Shown here one piece after another: positions 17,225 through 25,120 of a stretch of 64,000 nucleotides of DNA. Position 1 is the first letter of the stretch. The number at the start of each line of letters is the position of its first letter. This stretch comes from Candidatus Kutchimonas denitrificans (lineage in GTDB: Bacteria > Gemmatimonadota > Gemmatimonadetes > Palauibacterales > KS3-K002): contig JAACAK010000036.1 of the NCBI GenBank assembly GCA_011774835.1, forward strand, positions 1 to 64,000. The letters run 5' to 3'. The translations under genes and the position numbers were made by a program. The notes under the pieces were generated by a model, which saw only the letters and a list, made by a program, of their open reading frames with translations, had not been told where the DNA came from and made no database searches.

Positions 17225-17293
17225 ATTCGCCTCCGTTCCGTTGCGATCGTGCCGAATGTTAGGCCGGGCCGCACGACCGGTCAAAGGAACCCA

Positions 17294-19030
17294 TCACGCC
17301 AGGCCGACATCGCTGCGGACACCCTTCAGCCAGCGCAGCACGACGCTCGCCGCCGCGGCCGCCGCCAGGGCCAGCAGCGCGTTCCGCCAGTCGGCCAGCA
17401 CCGCCGAGCCGACCCCGAACAGCAGCGCGAACAGCAGCACGATCCCCGCGATGCCGGAGGCGACATCGCTCCCCAGGTTCTGCAGCGGCTCCAGCCCGGT
17501 CCGCTCCCGCTGCCGGCGCCAGCCGGGGCCGCCCGGGCGGGTCCGCCGGTAGAACTCGGCCAGGGTCTCCTCCGACTCCGGTCGCGTCAAGAACATCGCC
17601 GGGATCCAGATCGCGGCGGAGCCGAAGGCGGTGACCGCCAGCCGGACGCCGAACTCCATCCCCTCGAAGGTCGGCAGATAAGAGAGCAGCGCGATCCCCA
17701 TCCCGGCCAGCATCGCCGCCAGCTCGGCCCAGGCGTTCACCCGCCACCAGAACCAGCGCAGGATCAGCACGGCGCCCGGTCCGGTCCCGATGGCGATCAT
17801 GAAGCGGAAGACGGTGCCGATGTCGTCGGCGAAGAAGGCGGCCACCCCGGCGAGCCCGACGATCACCACCGACGCCAGGCGGCCGACCAGGACCCGCTCC
17901 GTGTCGCCCGCCTCCGGGTGAGCCCAGCGCAGGTAGAGATCGTTCACCACGTAGCTGGCGCCCCAGTTGATCTGCGTGGAAACCGTCGACATGAAGGCGG
18001 CCAAAAACGAGGCGACCACCAGGCCCAGCAGGCCGGCGGGCAGGTAATCGAGCATCAGCTCGATATAGCCGATCTCGGGATCGGCGAGGCCCGGGTAGAG
18101 GATCAAGGCGATGAGGCCGACGACGATCCACGGCCAGGTGCGGACGACGTAATGCAGGATGTTGAACAGCCAGGCGGCCTTCTGCGCGTCGCGCTCCGTC
18201 TTCGACGAGATGAAGCGCTGGATGAACTGGCCGCCGCCGTCGGAGTTGCGGAACGCCCACCACTGGATCCCGATGTAGGCGAGGAAGGTGGTCATCGACA
18301 GCTGGGCGACATCGGACCAGGGCATGAAGTCGAGCCGGTCACCCAGCCCCCGCTCGACCAGCGTGATCTTCAGGCCGCCGATCCCGCCGACGTCGGGCAG
18401 CGCGAAGCCGACGACGAGCAGCGCACCGAGCAGGGCCAGAACGAACTGGACGAAGTCGGTGGCCACCACCCCCCAGAGCCCGGCCAGACCGGCATAGACC
18501 AGCACGATCACCGAGATCCCGAACACGATCCAGAGGCGCGGCTCGCCCGGCAGGGCGCCCAGCGGCCCCGCGATGTCCAGCGCCTCGATCACCTTGCGCA
18601 TCGCCAGCATGGCGTAGCCCATCCCGATGCAGTTGATGGGCACGGCGAAGATGAAGGCGCGCACTCCGCGCAGCAGCGCCGCCGGCCTGCCGCCGTAGCG
18701 CAGCTCGGTGAGCTCGATGTCCGTGTAGATCTCGGCGCGGCGCCACAGCCGGGCGAAGAGGTAGATCATCAGCACGTGGGTGATGGCGAACGCCCACCAC
18801 TCCCAGTTGCCGGCGATCCCGCGGCGGGCGACCAGGCCCGTCACGTAGAGCGGCGTGTCGACGCTGAAGGTGGTGGCCGCCATCGAGGTGCCGGCCAGCC
18901 ACCACGGCAGAGCCCGGCCCCCGACGAAGAAATCGGCAAAGCTCTTCGCCCCCCGGCGCGAGAACCAGATGCCAACCAGGAGGGTGCCGGCCAGGTAGGC
19001 GCCGACCACGAGCCAGTCGACGGTGATCAC
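17294..19030 (-). CDS. Sodium:solute symporter (SSS family)
   Basis: A 578-residue, about 14-helix transporter of the SSS family, the fold of the sodium/galactose and sodium/proline carriers. Seen are GTLLVGIWFSRRGAKSFADFFVGGRALPWW at the N-terminus, AGTSMAATTFSVDTPLYVTG in the second helix, and a well-kept later segment (VASFLAAFMSTVSTQINWGASY). It starts with GTG overlapping the nagZ stop codon (GTGA), so it belongs to the murQ-anmK-nagZ operon. I infer uptake of a cell-wall sugar such as anhydroMurNAc or GlcNAc-anhydroMurNAc by sodium symport. The sequence itself does not give the substrate. Confidence 0.88.
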   Translation of the reverse strand: MITVDWLVVGAYLAGTLLVGIWFSRRGAKSFADFFVGGRALPWWLAGTSMAATTFSVDTPLYVTGLVARRGIAGNWEWWAFAITHVLMIYLFARLWRRAEIYTDIELTELRYGGRPAALLRGVRAFIFAVPINCIGMGYAMLAMRKVIEALDIAGPLGALPGEPRLWIVFGISVIVLVYAGLAGLWGVVATDFVQFVLALLGALLVVGFALPDVGGIGGLKITLVERGLGDRLDFMPWSDVAQLSMTTFLAYIGIQWWAFRNSDGGGQFIQRFISSKTERDAQKAAWLFNILHYVVRTWPWIVVGLIALILYPGLADPEIGYIELMLDYLPAGLLGLVVASFLAAFMSTVSTQINWGASYVVNDLYLRWAHPEAGDTERVLVGRLASVVIVGLAGVAAFFADDIGTVFRFMIAIGTGPGAVLILRWFWWRVNAWAELAAMLAGMGIALLSYLPTFEGMEFGVRLAVTAFGSAAIWIPAMFLTRPESEETLAEFYRRTRPGGPGWRRQRERTGLEPLQNLGSDVASGIAGIVLLFALLFGVGSAVLADWRNALLALAAAAAASVVLRWLKGVRSDVGLA

Positions 19031-20490
19031 TCGTCCACCGACCTCACCAGGCGCTCCGCCACCGCCTCCTGCATGAGCGGGTCTCCGTTCCAGCCGCAGA
19101 GGACGCGAGCCGCCGAGGGGAATCGATCCGCCAGGCGCGGATGTCCGAACAGGACGAGCGTGGCGTCCAGCTCCCGGTCCAGCAGACGGGCCAGCCGGGC
19201 CGCGGTGGATGACGCCAGGCCGGCGCGCCCTTTCCAGCCCCTCACATCGGCGAAGGCGGCGATCAGCTCGGTGGCCGGGCGCCGGTCATCCTCGCCGAGC
19301 ACCTCGACGCCCCGTTCGGTCAGCGCCCGGGCCAGCGCGCCCCGATCGACGGCGGTCGTTCCCGGTCCGGCGCCGGTGGCCGGGGTGCTCTCCCGGTCGT
19401 CGTCGACCACGAGCAGCCGTGTCCGGTCGCCCGGATGCAGGACCGGCATCGACCCGCGCAGCTGGCAGACCGCGGCGGCCGCCATGTCGAGCGCCTGATC
19501 GTAGCTGGGCGTGGGGACCATGTCGTCCGGCGGGAGCTGAGCCTGCTCCGCCGCCGCCTGGATGCGGCGGATGGCAGACGCCAGCCGATCCTCGGAGAGC
19601 GTTCCGTCGCTCAGCGCCTCGTTGAGGGCGACGACCGTGGCCTCCGGGGATGGTGGATAGAGCACGACGTCGCAGCCGACCCGGATCGCCTCCACCGACG
19701 CCTGGGCCGGCGTGTACCCGAGGGCGGAGACGGCTTCCATGATCATGGCGTCGGTGACGACCAGGCCGCCGAACCCGAGCCGCCGCCGGAGCAGGCCGAC
19801 GAGAGCGTACGACAGGCTGGCCGGCCGGCCCGACGGGTCGAAGGCGGGATAGGCGACGTGGGCCATCATGATCGAGCGCACGCCCACATCGATGGCCGCT
19901 CGGAACGGGGTGAGGTCCGCATCCAGCTCGTCGCGGGACGCGTCGACGACCGGGAGCTCGGCGTGGGAGTCCGCCGTGGTGCGGCCATGCCCGGGAAAGT
20001 GCTTCGCGCACGCGTGCACGCCCTCGCCCTGCAGCGCCAGGATCCAGCCTCGCACCTGGTCGGCCACCGACAGGGCGCCGGAGCCGAAGCTCCGGGTTCC
20101 CACGATCGGGTTCGCCGGCTCGATGTCGAGATCGGCCACCGGCCCCAGCACCCACCCGATCCCGGCCGACGCCGCTTCCTGCGCGGTCATCCGGGCGGCC
20201 TCGATCAGCGCCGAATCGTCGAGACCCGCCAGCGCGGCCGGCGGGGGAAGCGGCGTCGCCTCGCTGAACTGCTGCCCCGCGCCGCGCTCCAGGTCGGCAG
20301 CGAACAGCAGCGGCCGGCCGGCGTGCTGGTTGGCCCGCGCGACCAGCTTCGCCATCCCGCTGACGCGGCCGCCGAACACCACGAAGCCGCCCACACCCAG
20401 CTCCACGGCGCTCCGCGCCTCGGCCCACACCGCCTCCAGCTCGCGCTCGCGCCAGCGGATCACCGGGAAGACGACGCGCGCCGGGTTCAT
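19027..20490 (-). CDS. nagZ: Beta-N-acetylhexosaminidase, glycoside hydrolase family 3
   Basis: Removes GlcNAc from anhydromuropeptides during cell-wall recycling. The N-terminal GH3 barrel has the NagZ signature KHFPGHGRTTADSHAELP with the mobile His general acid, and VVTDAMIMEAV with the nucleophilic Asp. Residues about 340-487 form an extra C-terminal GH3-like domain (LLVVDDDRES, LVLFGHPRLAD), longer than E. coli NagZ and similar to two-domain Bacillus forms. No signal peptide is seen, so it acts in the cytosol. The true start is the ATG at 20490, overlapping the anmK stop (ATGA); the track's 77 extra codons are spurious. Confidence 0.9.
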   Translation of the reverse strand: MNPARVVFPVIRWRERELEAVWAEARSAVELGVGGFVVFGGRVSGMAKLVARANQHAGRPLLFAADLERGAGQQFSEATPLPPPAALAGLDDSALIEAARMTAQEAASAGIGWVLGPVADLDIEPANPIVGTRSFGSGALSVADQVRGWILALQGEGVHACAKHFPGHGRTTADSHAELPVVDASRDELDADLTPFRAAIDVGVRSIMMAHVAYPAFDPSGRPASLSYALVGLLRRRLGFGGLVVTDAMIMEAVSALGYTPAQASVEAIRVGCDVVLYPPSPEATVVALNEALSDGTLSEDRLASAIRRIQAAAEQAQLPPDDMVPTPSYDQALDMAAAAVCQLRGSMPVLHPGDRTRLLVVDDDRESTPATGAGPGTTAVDRGALARALTERGVEVLGEDDRRPATELIAAFADVRGWKGRAGLASSTAARLARLLDRELDATLVLFGHPRLADRFPSAARVLCGWNGDPLMQEAVAERLVRSVDE

Positions 20491-21641
20491 GGCGGCGTCA
20501 GCTTGCCGAGCAGGCGCGGGCCCGCGGCGCCCGTCACCGACGGCAGGTTGCCGGGCAGGCCTGCCTGGAACAGGTGGGCGAGGATGGCGAAAGCCGCCGC
20601 TTCCTTGGCGTCGGGGTCCCACCCGAGGGCCGACAGGTCGGTGACGGGGATGGGGGCGAGCCGCTCGGCCAGCATTTGCATGAGCGCCGGGTTGCGGGCG
20701 CCGCCTCCAGAGACGATGCACTCGGCCGGGACCGCATGGTCGGGAAGCAAGGTGCCGTACGCGTCGGCGATGGAGTGGGCGGTCAGGGCGGTGGCGGTGG
20801 TGACCAGGTCGTCGTCGGCGAGGCCGAGCTGCCGACCTTCCGAGATGAACGCGATCGTGTACGCCTCGCCGAACGCCTCGCGCCCCGTGGATTTCGGCGG
20901 CCGCCGACGGAAGAACGGATCGTCGAGGAGGTCAGCCAGCAGTTCCGGACCCACGCGCCCGCGCCGCGCCCGTTTGCCGTCCACATCCAACCGCTCATCG
21001 CCGCCGCTCACCGCCCGCACCACCTCGTCGATCACCATCACGCCGGGTCCCGTATCGAACGCGATCACCTCGGCCGCCGCGGCCGCCGGCGGCAACACGC
21101 TCACGTTGGCGATGCCGCCGATGTTCTGCAGCGCCCGCCAGCTCGTCGGCGCCGAAAAGAGAAGCTGGTCAACGAGGGGGACCAGCGGCGCGCCGTGGCC
21201 ACCCGCCGCCACGTCCCGGGCCCGAAAGTCGGAGATCACGGGCACACCCAAACGCTCGGCGATGACCGCCGGCTCGCCCAGCTGGAGCGTGGCGCCCGAC
21301 CGGTCGCCCTCCGGGGGCTCGTGCCAGATCGTGTGGCCGTGGCTGCCCACCGCGGCGAGGTCAGCGGCATCGAAGTCCGCTTCGTCGAGCAGTCGTTCCG
21401 CCGCTACGGCGTGCCAGTCGCCCAGGCTAACGTTGAGTCGGCAGAGCTCCGCGGTGCCTCCGGCCAGCCCTTCCCGGATGGCGCGCCGCTGTTCGGGCTC
21501 GTAGGCCACCGATAGGAAGGCCTCGAGACGCGCCCCCAGCACCTCGTCGCGCCGGTCCACCTCCACCAGCGCCACGTCGACCCCGTCCAGCGAGGTCCCC
21601 GACATGAGCCCCAAGTAGTAGCCATGACTCGTACGCGACAT
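20487..21641 (-). CDS. anmK: Anhydro-N-acetylmuramic acid kinase
   Basis: Opens the 1,6-anhydro ring of anhydroMurNAc and phosphorylates it to MurNAc-6-phosphate. The 384-residue protein begins with the family motif YYLGLMSGTSLDGVDVAL, then has VGSHGHTIWHEPP, NIGGIANVSVLPP, AFDTGPGVMVIDE and VSGGGARNPALMQML, all characteristic. It sits four bases after murQ and overlaps nagZ, so these three form the core recycling operon. Confidence 0.95.
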   Translation of the reverse strand: MSRTSHGYYLGLMSGTSLDGVDVALVEVDRRDEVLGARLEAFLSVAYEPEQRRAIREGLAGGTAELCRLNVSLGDWHAVAAERLLDEADFDAADLAAVGSHGHTIWHEPPEGDRSGATLQLGEPAVIAERLGVPVISDFRARDVAAGGHGAPLVPLVDQLLFSAPTSWRALQNIGGIANVSVLPPAAAAAEVIAFDTGPGVMVIDEVVRAVSGGDERLDVDGKRARRGRVGPELLADLLDDPFFRRRPPKSTGREAFGEAYTIAFISEGRQLGLADDDLVTTATALTAHSIADAYGTLLPDHAVPAECIVSGGGARNPALMQMLAERLAPIPVTDLSALGWDPDAKEAAAFAILAHLFQAGLPGNLPSVTGAAGPRLLGKLTPP

Positions 21642-21645
21642 GAGC

Positions 21646-23079
21646 TCAGTCCGCCAATAGCCGGCGGATCGCCTGCAGGTGGTGATCGTCGTGACGGACC
21701 ACGTGGCGCAGCAGCTGGTAGACGGTGATCGAGCCGTGCGCCTCGTGCCGGCCGACCCGGGCGAAGGTTTCGAGCGGTGCCGTCTCCAGGCGCCGGGCCA
21801 GTGACCCGCGACCGTCGTCCAACCGGCGCAGCAGCTCCGACACCGGCGTCTCCCGAGCCGCCGTATCCGCGACCTTTCGATTCTCCCGCTCGTCGTCCCG
21901 GTCCGCGATGACCGGATCGTCCCGTTCCACCATCGCCTTCAGCCGCAGCGCCACCAACCTGTCGCAGTCGATCAGGTGCTCGATGTGCTCCTTCACGCAC
22001 CAGGCCCCGTCGCGGGGCCGCCGCCGCAGCTTCGCGTCCTCGGCGTCGGCGACCAGTCCGGCCAGCCGACCCGGCAGCTGGCGGAGGAGCGCCTGTAGAT
22101 GCTCCAGCGCCTCGGGATCCGGCGGCGCGGCCGGGTACGGCGCGTAGGGGCTGTCGCCCGATCGCTCCGCCTCGGCGGTATCGAGGGCGACCGACACGAA
22201 GCCGGCGGCCTCGGAGAGACCCAGCTCGGCCAGCTCGCGGCCGATGCCGGCCAGCCCCATCACGATCGCCGTCTTCACCGACCCGCCCGCCTCTTCGACG
22301 AGCCCGGCCGCCTCGTCGGCGCCGCACCCGGTGGCCGCCATCACGATGCGCCGGCTGCGGTCGATCAGCTTCTCGCTCATCGCCTGAAGATCGACCATCA
22401 GGTTGCCGTAGACCTTGCCCAGGCGAATCATCGCGCCGGTGGTGATCGTGTTGAGCACCAGCTTGGTCGCCGTGCCCGCCTTCATCCGGGTCGAGCCCGC
22501 GATGACCTCGGGGCCCACCAGCGGCACGATGCAGACGTCCACCCAACGGCGCATCTCATCGCCCGGCTCGGTGCAACAGAGAAACCCGGTGTGCGCTCCT
22601 CGCTCCGACGCCCGTGCCAGCGCGCCGCGCACGTACGGCGTGGTGCTCGAGGTGGCGATGCCGAAGACGAAGTCCTTCGACCCGACCTCCCGGTCGTCGA
22701 TGTCCGCCGCGCCGTCCTCCGGTCGATCCTCGGCGCCCTCCTGGCTCCGCACCAGTGCCGCGTAACCGCCGGCGATCACGCCCTGCACCAGCTCGGGGTC
22801 GACACCGAACGTCGGTGGACACTCCGTCGCATCCAGCACGCCCAGGCGACCACTCGTCCCCGCGCCCACGTAGATCAGCCGGCCGCCGCGCCTGAAGCTT
22901 TCCACCGCCAGCTCCATCGCCCGCGCGATGTTCTCGCGCTCCGCATGCACGGCCGCCGGCACGGTCCCATCCTCGACCGCGATCAGGTCGACGATCTCCA
23001 GCGGCGTCGCCCGGTCGATCGCGGCGGTCCTGGGGTTGCGATGCTCGGTGAGCCTGGGGTCGAACAGATCGTCGGTCAT
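21646..23079 (-). CDS. murQ: N-acetylmuramic acid 6-phosphate etherase fused to a DinB-like domain
   Basis: Residues 1 to about 310 are a full MurQ: it cleaves the lactyl ether of MurNAc-6-P to give GlcNAc-6-P. Seen are EHRNPRTAAIDRATPLEIVDLI, VGAGTSGRLGVLDATECPPTFG (SIS domain), ATSSTTPYVRGAL, EVIAGSTRMKAGTATKLVLN and ATGCGADEAAGL. Residues about 320-477 match the DinB/YfiT four-helix fold with its metal His pattern (KEHIEHLIDCDR, YQLLRHVVRHDDHHLQAI). MurQ alone is about 300 residues, so this is a real C-terminal fusion in one uninterrupted frame. The start is ATG 23079; the track's first 101 codons are upstream sequence. Confidence 0.92.
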   Translation of the reverse strand: MTDDLFDPRLTEHRNPRTAAIDRATPLEIVDLIAVEDGTVPAAVHAERENIARAMELAVESFRRGGRLIYVGAGTSGRLGVLDATECPPTFGVDPELVQGVIAGGYAALVRSQEGAEDRPEDGAADIDDREVGSKDFVFGIATSSTTPYVRGALARASERGAHTGFLCCTEPGDEMRRWVDVCIVPLVGPEVIAGSTRMKAGTATKLVLNTITTGAMIRLGKVYGNLMVDLQAMSEKLIDRSRRIVMAATGCGADEAAGLVEEAGGSVKTAIVMGLAGIGRELAELGLSEAAGFVSVALDTAEAERSGDSPYAPYPAAPPDPEALEHLQALLRQLPGRLAGLVADAEDAKLRRRPRDGAWCVKEHIEHLIDCDRLVALRLKAMVERDDPVIADRDDERENRKVADTAARETPVSELLRRLDDGRGSLARRLETAPLETFARVGRHEAHGSITVYQLLRHVVRHDDHHLQAIRRLLAD

Positions 23080-23251
23080 CTCGGTCTCGGGCGTGGCGAC
23101 AAACGTTCTTTGAACAACAGGTTCGAAGGTAGCGGCGGCGCCCCGTGCGGCAAACCCCGCGCCCCGGCCGTCGCCCCGGGGCGCCGAGGGTTGTGAAAAG
23201 GGTCGAGCCCGATCTAAGCTTCGAGGTTCGACGCAGACCGCCAGGAGGAGA

Positions 23252-24430
23252 ATGACACTACTCGAGAAGGCCCGGGCCATCGGCCCCGAACTCGTCAAGA
23301 CGCGGCGCGACATCCATGCGCACCCGGAGCTGTCGTTCCAGGAGAACCGGACCGCGGGCCTGGTGGCCGATCGCCTGCGCAAGCTGGGCTATGACGTTCG
23401 GACCGGGATCGCGGTCACGGGGTGCATCGGCGAGCTGGTCACGGGACCCGGCCGCACGGTGGCGCTCCGCGCCGACATGGACGCCCTGCCGATACAGGAG
23501 GCGAACGAAGTCCCGTACCGCTCGCAGCGCGACGGGGTCATGCACGCCTGCGGGCACGACGCACACGTAGCCTGCCTGCTGGGCGCGGCGCGTCTGCTGG
23601 CCGAGGCGGCATCGCGGGGCGAGCTGCCGAAGGGCCGGATCCGGCTGCTCTTCCAACCGTCGGAGGAAACGACCGATGCGGAGAACAAGAGCGGCGCCCG
23701 GCGCCTGATCGAGGAGGGCGCGATGGAGGGGGTGGACGCGGTCATCGGCCTCCACGTGGCCGCCGAAGCGCCGGTGGGTGAGGTGCTGCTCCGCGAGGGG
23801 CTGATGATGGCCGGCAACGACACGCTCCGCGGGGTGGTCGAGGGCGTGGGGGCTCACGCCGCCCTTCCTCACGAAGGCCTCGATGCGGTCCTGCTGGCCG
23901 CGCACGTCGTGCAGGCCGCACACTCCATCGTGTCGCGTCGCATCGACCCGCTCGCGTCCGCGGTCATCACGTTCGGCAAGATCGAAGGCGGCACCGCGGA
24001 GAACATCGTGGCGAGCGCCGTCCACCTCGAGGGGACACTGCGCTATTTCGAGCGCGACGTGCGCCAGCGGCTGCACGCGGAGCTGCGGCGCGCTTTCGCC
24101 GTGGCCGACGCCCTCGGCGGAACCGGGCGGCTCGAGATCAGCGAGGGGTATCCGCCGCTGGTCAACGACGGCGACCTGACCGCCCTCGTCCGAGCCGCCG
24201 CCTCGGAGATCGGCGAGCCGAGCGTCGCCAGCGCGGACATGATCATGGGGGCCGAGGACTTCGCCTTCCTCGGTCAGGAGGCGCCCGGGTGCTTCTTCTG
24301 GCTCGGCGCCGGCATCGACGACGACCCCAGGAACCACCACTCGCCACGCTTCGACATCGACGAGCGCTGCCTGCCGGTGGGCGCCGCAGTGCTGGCCGCC
24401 GCGGCGGGCAAGGTACTGGTCGAGCCGTGA
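23252..24430 (+). CDS. M20D amidohydrolase (N-acyl-L-amino acid amidohydrolase/hippurate hydrolase-like)
   Basis: A 392-residue cytosolic enzyme that removes acyl groups from amino acids. Family M20D motifs are clear: RRDIHAHPELSFQE, LRADMDALPIQE, HACGHDAHVACLLGAA (Cys-x-His metal ligands), FQPSEET (catalytic Glu pair), GLHVAAEAPVG and NHHSPRFDIDE near the end. A strong ribosome site (AGGAGG) precedes ATG 23252. It is transcribed divergently from murQ across a 170-base gap. Its stop codon overlaps the nth start. Confidence 0.92.
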   Translation: MTLLEKARAIGPELVKTRRDIHAHPELSFQENRTAGLVADRLRKLGYDVRTGIAVTGCIGELVTGPGRTVALRADMDALPIQEANEVPYRSQRDGVMHACGHDAHVACLLGAARLLAEAASRGELPKGRIRLLFQPSEETTDAENKSGARRLIEEGAMEGVDAVIGLHVAAEAPVGEVLLREGLMMAGNDTLRGVVEGVGAHAALPHEGLDAVLLAAHVVQAAHSIVSRRIDPLASAVITFGKIEGGTAENIVASAVHLEGTLRYFERDVRQRLHAELRRAFAVADALGGTGRLEISEGYPPLVNDGDLTALVRAAASEIGEPSVASADMIMGAEDFAFLGQEAPGCFFWLGAGIDDDPRNHHSPRFDIDERCLPVGAAVLAAAAGKVLVEP

Positions 24431-25104
24431 GCACGACCGCGCCGACCTCGTTGCGCCGTCGAGTACGGGCGCTGAACCGGCGACTGGAGAAGGAGTACGG
24501 GTCGCCGGAGAAGCCACGCATCGATCCACTCGACGAGCTGATGCTGACCATCCTCAGCCAGAACACATCGGACACGAACCGGGACAGCGCGCACGAGTCG
24601 CTGCGCCGCCGGTTCGACGATTGGGACGAGGTGCGAACCGCGCCGCGTGGCGAGCTGGAAGACGCCATCAAGTCGGCGGGCCTCTGGCAACAGAAGGCGC
24701 GGACGATGCAGGAGACGCTCGAGGCGCTGCACGCCGAACGGGGCGAGCTCGACCTCTCGCAGCTGAACGAGATGTCGGATGAGGAGGCCATCGACTACCT
24801 GACCGGCTTTCGCGGCGTCGGCGTGAAGACCGCTGCCTGCGTCCTCTGTTTCGCGCTGGGCCGACCGTACATGCCCGTGGACACGCACGTTCACCGCACG
24901 ACGCGCCGCCTGGGCCTGATACCGGAGGACGCCAGCGCCGTGCAGGCGCACTCCATCCTCAACGACGATTCGGTCGTGCCGCCGGAGCTGCGCTTCGCGT
25001 TTCACATTCAGCTGATTCGCCACGGACGGGCCGTCTGTCGCGCCGGCCGGCCCGATTGCGAATCGTGCGTCATCGAAGACCTCTGCCCCAAGATCGGAGT
25101 CTAA
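24427..25104 (+). CDS. nth: Endonuclease III family DNA glycosylase/lyase
   Basis: Repairs oxidised pyrimidines. The helix-hairpin-helix (LTGFRGVGVKTAACVL) carries the catalytic Lys, and PVDTHVHRTTRRLGL carries the catalytic Asp. The C-terminus has the [4Fe-4S] pattern C-x6-C-x2-C-x5-C (CRAGRPDCESCVIEDLC). The track starts 46 codons early inside the M20D gene; the GTG at 24427 overlaps that gene's stop codon (GTGA), giving 225 residues, the usual length. Compared with E. coli Nth, the N-terminal part (SQNTSDTNRDSA) is typical of the wider family. Confidence 0.92.
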   Translation: MSTTAPTSLRRRVRALNRRLEKEYGSPEKPRIDPLDELMLTILSQNTSDTNRDSAHESLRRRFDDWDEVRTAPRGELEDAIKSAGLWQQKARTMQETLEALHAERGELDLSQLNEMSDEEAIDYLTGFRGVGVKTAACVLCFALGRPYMPVDTHVHRTTRRLGLIPEDASAVQAHSILNDDSVVPPELRFAFHIQLIRHGRAVCRAGRPDCESCVIEDLCPKIGV

Positions 25105-25120
25105 CCCCGTGGAGGGACAC

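Noticed and set aside
15401-19498. A 1,365-codon plus-strand ORF
   Set aside because: It lies antisense to the amidase, SSS and nagZ genes, whose family motifs are clear. Its composition (Arg, Gly, Gln, His rich, no motif) is that of a GC-rich shadow frame.
22099-23196. A 365-codon plus-strand ORF over murQ
   Set aside because: Antisense shadow of murQ with no motif.
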